Shown: piece after piece, positions 37,501-49,500 of the stretch | Numbering within the stretch: position 1 is the stretch's first letter | How the letters are laid out: each line of letters begins with the position of its first letter | DNA from: Branchiostoma floridae | Taxonomy: Eukaryota; Chordata; Leptocardii; Amphioxiformes; Branchiostomatidae | Length of the DNA stretch: 64,000 bases | Direction of reading: 5' to 3' | Assembly: GCF_000003815.2 (NCBI RefSeq) | Contig: NC_049983.1 | Coordinates: 29,339,110 to 29,403,109 of the forward strand | Translations under genes and position numbers: made by a program | The notes under the pieces: model-generated | The model's database searches: none | Told to the model about the DNA's origin: nothing | What the model saw: the letters and a program-made list of their open reading frames with translations, nothing else

Positions 37501-40500
37501 TTATACAGATCAACATGTCTAGGCCTTTGGGAGGAAGGGATATTCGGTCAAGACTAGAACCACAATGTTGGATTTTAGACTACAAAGTTAATGTTCTTTA
37601 CAAAAAAGCAAGTGTATAGTTTATTATACATCATAGTTTGTCACTTACAACTGTAGTTACAACAGGGCAAACATAAATGTAAATCCTTAGTTACATTTGT
37701 TTACATTAAAAATGCACAATGGCTTGTACAGTAACTTGCACAGTGATCCAACCTGGTTGCAAACTCAACAGTATAGGAAATGGCCCACCGTAGTAACTTT
37801 CCAATATGCGACACAAACAATACCTACATTTCAAACCTGAAGTCTTAACCGACCGTCACTAAAGCTTTGGCGGGATTTTGGAACATTTTGACGAACTACA
37901 TCCAGAGAATTGAAATGATTTCAAGATTTCAAACACTGACCTAATTGGTCAGTTCAGCCAGTCCTGACAGGTCAAACTCCTGGCAGTCGAGGATATACAG
38001 CATGTCTCCTTCCACAGCATGTGGGAAAGGCTTACTGATGTTAGAGACAGATTCGAAAGGATTCAGAAAGCTTCCATCCTCTGAGGTACTGACTTGCCAG
38101 AGACCTGTTTTCTCATCTTTCTGGCCAATCCCATACCATTTCATGTAGGCAATCTCGCAGTTTTTGATCAAAATGAAAAACTGAATTCTGCCAAAGACCA
38201 CAGCATCTCCATATAGCGTGGCCACCACAGAGGAGATACTTTTGGTGTGTCTCCTAGTCTCACTCTCCTCACACCGATACTCATGTAGTCGGTGTGTATG
38301 GAGGTGTCGTTTGGAAGCTGCGAAGTATTTTGGAACTACTAGGACATCCCCTGGATTGGTCATGGGTTCACATACTATGTCTTCTAAATGACTATACAAG
38401 TCCGTATACATGCGTGACTTTGTGTCAATATGCATCTGAGTTGAGCTTCCCTTTAGGTGTGCTAATGTACTAGTACCTAGTATGAAGGTTGCTGTAAGCT
38501 CTGCATCCTCCTCTTCTTCACTTCCCTCCTCCTCCTCCTCTTCATCTTCCAGGCCACTGTGGCTGTGTGAAGTTTCGACAGGGTCTGTGGTTTCTGGCAT
38601 CAACTCAGCAAATTCCATCATTTTGCAAAAAAGCCTGATCTGTAAGAGAATAACAAAAATGGAGCTTCTTTGACTTAGCCTTTATTCAAATTGCAACGAA
38701 CAATACCATGTGGGTAGCTAACTGTCTGATTAAAATGGAGCTTAATGTAATGGAGCTTCGGAAGCTACATTACGCCATAGCCTGTAATAGTGTTACATCG
38801 CATCTGGATTTCACTTTAGTCAACTATCACCGGAATCACTATTAATTACAAAGGAACAACATCAGCCTTTATGATCTACAGTAAGCTGTAACTCTTTCTT
38901 TGTTTTGTCATTTTCCCAACTACTGTAATTTTATCCTGACAAATTGAGAAATGTTGGATTTTTCAATCCTTTGGGTGAATTAAGTTCATAATGTAAATGT
39001 AAGATGAACATGAGTTATAAGATTCATTACAAATTCTTATGCTGCCTATAGTAACGGTGCGCTATGGATAGCTAAAGCTATCATTTAGTACCTTGTACGC
39101 CTCAGCAGCAGTTCTTGTCGGATATTTTCTGTTTGTCATCATCCTCATGAAAGAGCCCATGAACCTCTCGAATGGCATCATCCAGTATGCAGTCATCGGG
39201 CCGAATTCGGCGATGATCTTAACCATGTGGTGAGGCAGGTGGAACATCAATGTCTGCAAAAGATATCATACAGTTCTTGAAACATTGAAGAAAAATAGAG
39301 ACTGAGGCTAACAATAAAAATACAAAACCCGGGACCGCAACTCTCCCCTCCCCGCATGTTTCCCTTATGGGGCCATTTTGTGGTATACTGATGTAGATGT
39401 AGATCTAGTTGTCGCGTAGAGATTTTTTACTGGAAAAAGGTTTATTTGGTGCCATTTAAGTGCATTCACCTTCATGGCCAGTGGATAGTCCCTCTCCAGA
39501 AGACTGAACGTGATGTGAACTTCCAGGTCCAGCTCTGGAAGCTTGTCCATGTCTTGTACTGGGGCCCCTAAGCGCTGCAGTGTGCTACACAGCCTGAACA
39601 TTGTCTCCCTCTGTTTAGTTGGTAGCATGTCCCTCATGCAAAATTTCATGAGATCACCGGAGAAGAGCTGTAAAACAACATGACAGCACAAATATTAATT
39701 GTATGAAAAGCAGTACCTGTCCACATGTATGATATCAAGCAAAAATAAGCAAGTCGGTCAAAATATGGCATAAGCAGGTATCGTCTTTGCTGGGTAGCAT
39801 TTTGAACAACACATTTTGAACATTTAATGCATAGATAAGCCATAAAGATCAGTTTACCATAGATAAGAGGTATCTAATACAGGCGTGTCTTTTCCAGTCC
39901 GGTACCCAGATGTATTGTAGCTCTCAAGTCTCCGCAGAGTGAAGAAACCTCGGAACAATAATACGTCTGAATACCAGGCTTGGTCTTTTCTACTACCCTT
40001 GGGTGTAGCAAAGGTGTAAACTGATATAGTCTTGAGAGATATCGATAAATACGAATGACAATAACCAAGAAATTTGTCTGGGCAGGCCATTCATAAAACA
40101 ACTCATGATGCATGTTAGTCAACTATGCATGGTGCTCATTCCCAACTATGTGGTCTGATTGCTCATTTAGCATATTGTATTTTGATCTAAGTAGCCGTTC
40201 TTTCAGTGAGGTTGGCCTTGGATTGCAATATTTACAATACAGAAAAGGGCAGTTTACCTTAATACAACGAAAGACGTACTATAAGCTAACATTCTACCTT
40301 AATCCATTCAATCGACTTCATTCCCATCTGCTTGTGGAAGAGAGGGCGGACTTTGAAGTCGTATCCAAGTGGCACTTTGATGGTGACAAGACGTCTGTCA
40401 GCCTCTGTCTTTTGCTGATCGCTGAGCTGGAAGACTTGAATCACTTTCTTCGCTCTCTTTGCAGGCTGACTTGTGCTTGCCACAGTGTTGCTTTCATTGC

Positions 40501-43500
40501 GAAATGAAAAAAAAAGACAAATATGCTTTCAACAGAAACATAAGTATCCTACAAAGAAGTATTAGGTGAATTAGTGTCAACAAGAAGTCATGCAACCATA
40601 CTACAGCCAAACAGTCTTTTATTGCTGTATTCCATGTGCAGAAGTGAGGTAGCCTGGCATCATTACAAGTACATGATCATGAACATGAAAGACCACTGTA
40701 AGAAAGGTGTGGAAGGCTCCCGGCGATTCGAATGCAAGCCCGCCATATCACAACCCAGCGCCATAAACGTTCCGCCAGGTTGGACCGGCCAGTTGGTGGC
40801 GCTTGAACCCCACTGTTACACCTCCATACCGGATACACTTACAATATTAATATTCTTGTCATGTTGACCAATTACTGGAGCCCCCTCCAAAATCAAACAC
40901 AAATCAATGCGTGCATTGATGCCACTCATAATTTTAACCTGCTGTGGCATTGAGCATCAAAATAGCAATTTCAAATTATAAAATATACATTTCCAAGTAA
41001 TACCTGCAATTGAAGCGTCCCAATTCCTCCTCCATCTTCACCATTGAGTCGAAATTGCTCTTTGATCCCGTGACAACCCCAAAAGTGTTCTGACTGATGT
41101 TCTGCAACAGAATATTTTATATTGTGTTAGGAAGATTTCATGACATGATAGTATACTTCACTACATGGATGTACATACATTATTGCAAAATGCTTATCAG
41201 TACTTAACACATTTTTTTTTGTAATCTGCAAAGTTGTGTCATAATTTGAAGTCAGTGTTTCCGTGCACTATGCAACACCTGTATCTAGCCAGTCAACATT
41301 GTCGAAATCACACATACTGTAAATGGAGACTTGTTCGCGGTAGTTTTATGTTCGCGGTTTTCGCGGTGGCCACATTGCCGCAAACTTATAACCACCGCAA
41401 ATATTTATCCCTTATATTACGTGGCTACGGTCTGTGGCACAACCGCGAACTTAAAACCACCGCGAAAACGCCATTTTCCCGCTACCGCGAAAATAAATCT
41501 CTACAATCATAAGACATGTAAATCTGTAAGAGTACCTTGTGGGTATGCATCCAATCAATTTGACATCGGCTGATGTCGTATGTTGGAATGTCTAAAAGGA
41601 TCTCTCTGCCTGTCTTGCCGCTTTCTGACAAAACTGACTTTTGGCCTGCCTTCAGTAACCTGTGAAAAGACAAGGTTACAATGAACAAAATGAAGTGGTT
41701 GATCCAAGACAGCACTTGTTAAGTATTGCATAGAGCTACCGCATTTATTTACAATTACGTCGGAAATATTAACATCACATTTTTAAGCATTCAACCAATC
41801 GAAACAGCCACTAGCCAATTGATGTAATTCAAGATATGACTAACTATAGTAAGAGTACCTTTCGTGCATAAGGCATAACACTAGTTTTATCTTAAAAATG
41901 ACTCAGACTGCCAATGTATGAATATTGTATGTGTATCAGGTGTCACTAATAATAAATATTGACACACCTAAAAAGAAATTGTAGTTCTTTATATACCTTA
42001 GTTCTTCACCACTCCCACCGTCAGTCTCCATCTCATGTATATCCTTGTTGAAGCTGTCCATGGCTTCCCCATATTCCTCCTGGTCAGTGCGTGGAGATGG
42101 TGGCCCTCGTAGCTCTTCACTTTTGCCCGGGAACCCCTGATCATCAGTCCGAAGATTGTCGTCTTTGGGCAGCCAGCGCCTGCTTCCTTCGAAGGACACC
42201 CCTTTCAATACCTTTGAGAACTCGGCTGCAATAAATAATTAAATAGTTGTAGTCAATTAATACTCACACCTTTACTCTGCGTGGACGATTACAGAGCAAA
42301 TTTGAAGTAAGCACCCTATCCAAGTATTGTCAACAGATGGATTTCATTAATGCAAACAAAAATAAGGACTGTTTGAAAAAGAATCTTTTCATTCTTTCCT
42401 CTTGTTTCTTTGAATGATCTGCCCCTGTATTCTCCAAGCAGAGTTTGGGGACGGGGAAAGTAGCAACCGGAAAGTAACTGCTGCCTCCCGGAGCAATTCT
42501 TATTTTGGTTCAATAAAATGTCAGAGTCTGTGGTGGCACTTTGAATACACTCTCACTATATTTAGCTTTGTATAAATACCCTAATCTCCAAGCAGATCCT
42601 ACGGTGCCATAAGATAGTTCCAAAGCTGGCCAGGGAGTATAGCCGGCTAAGGGAGTCAAACGGCCACTTCACCCGAACAAGGAGGAGCATTTCTATTGAA
42701 TAAAGGTTTCTCTGCCCCTCCTTGGCCGGTATTAACAGCTACACGAATATCCGAGGTGCTAATGTTTTTATGAGCGGCTCACGTAATGTTCAAGACAAGC
42801 TCAATGAGCCGCGCCGCCGGTCCTAGTGGGAGGTTCCCTCCAAACGCCGAAATTAAAAAGCTGACAGCATCACAACGTAACAAAAGGAACGCATCGGTAC
42901 ATGAGATTTTCACTCAAGAAATCGAGTAAAAGGCCTACAATCGTTCCAAACTTACTATAAGTCTTTAATCATATATAAAAAAATTAAACGAACGTTAGAG
43001 TTAGAATTCTGGCATTTTGAACATGTAATCTGAAAGTAAGCATCCCTCATTACGTTTGGATGCGCTGAAGGAAAGCACAACACCACGCGCGGTCAGCGAT
43101 TTTTTGTTTCGAATCTAAAGGTTCTTGCAGTTTGTGTCTTTTTGATCCGCTATTTTTTAATTTCTCACAACGGCGAGACGACGACAACAAGTCGAGGTTC
43201 GCGGACGCAAAGTAATGGGATATTACAGTGATAGCACATGGACTTTCCCTGGCCTGGCAATGCCCACAAACACCGGCTTTCAATGGCCGCGACAATGGCC
43301 CGCAACTGAGGTTCTCGCGGCTCAAATTCCAACAAACTTCTCGAAAGATACGACAAACTTTTTCGTCCATGGTTCAAACTGGCCAAACCAACGGTTCCTG
43401 TAACGGTCACCCAGCTGACACGCCTGCCGGGGCGCGAGCCGGCAAGCCGGGCGGAGGGCAATTTAGGTAATTGACACCTTCTCGGCAAGCACAATTTGAT

Positions 43501-46500
43501 TAGGCAACAATTGGATGTTAATAGCCTTTCTTGAGTTTGATACTATACATTACGCACCGTGGATCTGGTTGGAGATTAAAACGGGCATCTCCAAGCAGAT
43601 CCTACGGTGCCATAAGATTGTATCAAAGCTGGCCTGGGAGTTGAGTATAGGAGTTGAGTCAAACGGGCACCGGGGTAAGTTTGATACTATACATTACGCA
43701 CCGTGGATCTGGTTGGAGATTAACCCCTACGGTAAGTTTGATACTATACATTACGCACCGTGGATCTGGTTGGAGATTATAAATACCCGTGGTGTGATGA
43801 TCCAACAGATTTTAACACAGTTACAATCCTCTTTAGGAATACAACTTGCATAGACTTACATTTGTGTTTGCAGAAGGGACAAGCAGCGAACGCTCTGGCA
43901 CCTTGATGGTAAGTGCACTTTGATCGGGCTGGCCAATCAAATATGTAGGCCAGGATGTCGGCGTTGAGGGTGAAATACTCTTTCTTGTGAGCATCCCACA
44001 CAGTGATGCCATCCATTAGGGTTTTCATCTCGTCCACCAGGAGTTCATGGTACGCATTCATCTCCTTAGGTGCTTTGGGACCTGTGAACACATTGAAGCA
44101 GCAGAGCAAATGAATATTAATAGCCAACAATACAGGACATTAAACTGGCTAGATGTTGCAAAATTGTTCAATACATAACACTGTTAGATAGGATCTTTTA
44201 GCAGAGAAATAAACGGCACCTCTGTTGCTGACTCCTAACAATACTGAAGAGCACAAGGTTTTGCATTAACAAATTTCAAGGGACAAGAATATTAGTACTC
44301 CATCATTATTATTTGTCAGTCAAAAATGCAGCCCTTTATTCTCCTACTCAACCGAAGACATCTACTCTATTCTACTCTACAGATAAATGGTTGTGTTCTT
44401 GCACAATGTTTGAATTTAGCCTAGCTACCATCTTCCGCAGTAACTACTGGCTCTCTTCGCTTGCTAACCATAGGATAACCATAGGATGAAAGATGAGTTG
44501 GATGACTTAGGGTAGGTTGAGGGCTTGTTAGGAGTAAATGTTTCTGGTGCGGTTGAGTTAGATTTGACTCTCAGACCATGACGCCCGACTTGACTTGGCT
44601 TGTCAAGGAATATATCCAAAATTGATAACTTTATAAAGTTCTGTGTGTTTTGTTCTCTTTTATATACGTTTTTTGAGGGCTTTCTGTTTTGTACCGTTTT
44701 CTTATGTGCGCTGGCATTACCCGAGTCGGAGCAAACTTATCTATTTCTATTGAAGAGAGGTGACAGTACCATCAACCAGGAACCATTAAAATATCGTTAG
44801 GAGTAACACGTAAACTATTTTAGTGCCGGCCGGATTATCACACGTCTGGCAAGAACACAACATTCCCCTAGCTGCGCCCTGCCGCACCCGTTCCCAGCCC
44901 ACTGACACTCCTATTATGATGTCAATGCGATAGCATCATAACGTAAAGTACCATCGAAAACTTAACGAAACATGAAGAAATACACTCGTAAGTACACAAG
45001 GGATACGAAATAGTGTTACACGTGTATTGTGTGTTATCTTGAAATGTATATGCAATTGATGAGTCATCGGTAAATGCATCACAAACAAGACGATGCTTGA
45101 TGTTTACGTTAGATGCGGTTACCTCATGGCGCATATGATACTGAGGACAACAGTAGTTTTCAACAACAACAGTTTCGCTGGCGGACATGAAGAAACGGTA
45201 CAGAATACGGTATTGCCAATTCTCAAGTTTCCACATGCAATCAGGTTCAGGTCCGGATCTGGCAATGATCCTCTGGACCTGAACAGGACCTATACCTGAA
45301 TTTTCGGTACTGGTACCTACCCTTACCGACAATATTTTTTTTTTAAATTCTGTCCTTTCACATCTTATTCTTTGACTTTAGATTCATTTTGGCATTCTAT
45401 GGCATTAGTTATATGTTTTCTGATACTTTTTTTCAATCTACAGCATATATGTGCTCATTTTACAGCTGCTTTGCACAATTTACCGTGTGGTTAAAAACTT
45501 TTTTTGGGGGGGGGAAAACGGCCGAAAATTGGTGCGAGCGCGGATGTCATCCATATAATCAAATCAACATGGCCTAAGTATAACAAAAACATGAACAACG
45601 CATTCACTTCGATACCCCCCAGGTACAGGCTAGACTTAGGACTACATTTCGTGTAAATAAACTGTCTTATGTAAATAGACTAAAGTTGTACGATGATGAT
45701 GATGATGACACCTTTGATTCATATATACGTACTCACTCGTTTACAGATGACAGCAATGAGTATTACACTCTCATACTAGAGGAAAGGATTTCCTCAGATG
45801 ACTTCGAGATGCCACTAACGTTGAAAGATGGCAAACCAAGATGGGCACAAATCAGGGTGAGAATATAAGATTTAAAAGATGGGTGTGGTTGTTTAAGTTG
45901 GTTACGACGTATTTTGAGCATTTGAACTTGAATATGAGATGATTTCACATAGTGGTTAGATAAATAGATGCAATAGTATGCCAAGTATGTATGTGTGAGT
46001 GCGTGTTTATATGCGAAGAAAACATGTACATGCATGTACAATGCTTACAGCGCATTCTGAGGGGAACAGATACAATTCATATATTCATTGCCTACTAAGT
46101 GCAACTTTGAGAAAATATAAATAGCAACTGCAACTTAAATGATTGTTTTAACTCTTCTTTACAGAAACATACTAAATTCGCCTGGCCAAAATGTGCCGTA
46201 CAAAAAAAGGAGACGTTCAAGGAGATGCCGCACGGCATGGTGACCGAGGAGCCGCAGGACGGCATGGTGACCGAGGAGCCGCAGGACGGCATGGTGACCG
46301 AGGAGCCGCAGGACGGCGAGGTCACCAAGGAGCCGCAGAACGGCAAGGTCACCAAGAAGAAGCAGAACGGCAAGGTCACCAAGAAGAAGCAGAACGCCAA
46401 TGTCACCAAGAAGAAGCAGAACGGCAAGGTCACCAAGAAGAAGCAGAACGCCAATGTCACCAAGGAGCCGCAGGACGGCGAGGTCACCAAGGAGCCGCAG

Positions 46501-49500
46501 GACGGTGAGGAAAGCATGGATCTTGATCTTGATCTTGATCTACACATCGGTGACACTGTCGCCGTCGCCTATGAACCAGACGACGGTTGGTTCATAGGCG
46601 AGGTGAAAACTGTTGACGACACAACAGTCAATATCAGGTTCATGGTGGCCAAAGATGGCTTATTCAGGAAGGATTCGTCAAAGCCAGTCCCAGTGGACAG
46701 GGCATTCATTTTTGCAATCGCCGACGTCGTTCCTATGTCGTTTAATAGTAGACAGCATGTCGTTGTCAACTACGGGGACATTTGCATAATGTACAAAACA
46801 TACTGCCGGAAATACTTCTAAGACTTCATTTGCATAATCAACGCTTGTTATCCCTCTCTCTCTCTCACCCAGTCCTGTTATAACTCATGTTAATGTTTTT
46901 TTATTGTGCTCCAATGATGTATATGTATGTGCTATTGTGTATTATGCTGAAATATTGAATAAAGTTTGAAAAAAAATTAAATAAAATAATCGACGAGGAA
47001 AATGGACGACTACAAATCATTTGCATAATGTACCGACACTATTGATTGAAATTCTATACTTGCTCATTTGCATAACCAATGAGGCAATTGGAAACTATTT
47101 GCATTAAAGATCATTCTCCTTGACATTTTTGCCCGAAATAATTTGGTTGCTATGAAAACTTCATTTGCATAATCGACGAAAATGGAAAACTGTAAAATGC
47201 AAATCATTTGCATAATAAGCCTACATTTTGCCCGAAATACTTTAGTTGCTGTTAATACTTCATTTGCATAATCAACCAGGTAAATGGAAAAACTACAGGC
47301 TATTTGTATAAAAAAAAGTATTTGACGAATCCTTCCTGAATATTCATGTTATGTTTAGGCCACAGTGTTGTTAGGTGTTGATATGTGATACTATGTTTAG
47401 GATAAGACTGTTGGATATTCACATGTGATACTATATTTAGGCTAAAACTGTTAGATTTTGACATGTGATATATTATAAAGTTGTTAGATTTTGACATGTG
47501 ATACTGCTAGTACGTTTAGACCAAGACTGTACGATATTCACATGTGATACTATATTTAGGCTAAAGTTGTTAGATTTTGACATGTGATATAAAATTATTA
47601 GATTTTGACATGTGATACTACTAGTATGTTTAGTCTAGAATTGTAAGATATTCACATGTGATACTATATTTAGGATAAGATTGTTAGGTATTGATGTGTG
47701 ATATAATGTTTAGGCTAAGACTGTTCAATATTGACATGTGATATTAGACTATATAATTGTCATGTCATGTTACAGTTTGCCATGTTATATACGCTATCGT
47801 GATCATATATTTCCGGCTTGTCCCGAAACTGCAGTCAGGCCAGGGTCTTCTATGTTTGATATGATATGTTAACGTACTGTAACAGTGGGGGGTTGAAGTA
47901 GTGCTAACTGACTATGCCAAACGCCTGTCAGGCTTTTGGCTCAGTCATTTAGGCTGCTAGCGTTGTGATCCTGAGGACCCGGGTTCGATTCTCGGGTCGC
48001 TCAGGATATTTGTATATATTGTTTATTTCTGTTCTACTCGCCCCTCTGACTTCGTACAGTGCATCCTTGTCGAACCCGACAATTAGTTACCTTACAATAA
48101 ATGTGATGCGAAAAATGGAATTTGAACACGTCTGGCATTTCACTTTTCCAAAGGTGTAAGTAGGATGCATGACTTCATACAATCTGACAATATATAAAGG
48201 TAAAATGTTACCTGAATCAAAAGCCATCAGCATCTCAGGTTGCGTCACTTCCAACTTTTTACTTTCTTCAAATCAGCAACTTATCATATGTAAAAACAGT
48301 TCATTTCAGTTGAAACAAGAAAGCTTTTAAAAAAAGCTGGCCGGGGCGCATTTGGAAGGACTACCTCAAAATTTCATGTTGTGTTCCAGTAAAATGTGCA
48401 TCATTATTAAACTAGAAGTTTATATCTAAAATCTATGGGAAGTTGGCTGGAAACCTTTGTTCACTGGTATAATTGGATTTTCCGGCGTACTTTTGTGGGC
48501 GGAATTGTATCCCTTGTGTGCGCTGTGTGCCGGATATAAAAATCGTAAAAGAAACTCCGGTGCGAGACCACAGCCAAAGGCGGGAAGAGGTCCCGGATGT
48601 GCATTGTCGTTCTTTCTTCTGCTCACAGGTCTCATTTGCTTTCTTTGCTTTGTATGATGTTCTTTGTTCTGCAAGACTCTCTGTCTTCTGTTGATAGGTT
48701 TGTTTTTCTTGTTTGTCCTTGCATATTGCGCTTTGGATTGCAAGACCTTGCACTTTTTTATCATTTAAATTTGATGCTGCATTTGGTGACATTACTAATT
48801 GATTCAAGAGGCCTTCATTCCTGTTCTCTGGCATAGCACTTGGATGTTTGCTTGTGGTGCATGGCACAATGTTTTTCCCAGTACTTTGGTTACAATGTGG
48901 TGCAAATGGAAATGCTGTGTTTGGTTGTTGTAGGTTCTCTTTCGTAGATACAAACTCTGGTTTAACCAAGGTGTATGTGTGTTGTTGTTGAACTTGAAAG
49001 CAGTTTTCTGACTCAATCATAGAAGAAACATTGCTAGTCAGATTGATAATGTGTATACCAGTAGGTTCAACTGATAAGAAAACATTTTCTGCTTGTACTG
49101 GGACAACCTCAAAATTGCATGTTGTGTTCCAGTTAAGTTGTTGCAAGAATGAAACTAGATTGCTGTTTGAACTGTGCATGCTTAAAGTAGAAGTGCCATG
49201 GCTATCTGGCAATGCTGTTATGGGACTTCTGGCATGTGAGTCATAAACAAAATACTTGTTATCAGCGTGCAACAATGCTACTGTTTGAACAGTTATTCCA
49301 TGTGCTGTTATGAAAAGACAAGTGTTGGATTCAGCAAATGCTGCTNNNNNNNNNNNNNNNNNNNNNNNNNNNNNNNNNNNNNNNNNNNNNNNNNNNNNNN
49401 NNNNNNNNNNNNNNNNNNNNNNNNNNNNNNNNNNNNNNNNNNNNNTTTTTTTTTCACCCAGTCCTGTTATAACCCAGGTTAAGGTTTTTTATGGTGCTCC

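Noticed and set aside
46095-46556. 153-residue minus-strand frame (SPSCGSLVT repeats)
   Set aside because: Antisense shadow of the charge-switching repeat exon.
47935-48005. Functional tRNA gene
   Set aside because: T-arm and B box are good but acceptor and D stems do not pair; better explained as a SINE head.
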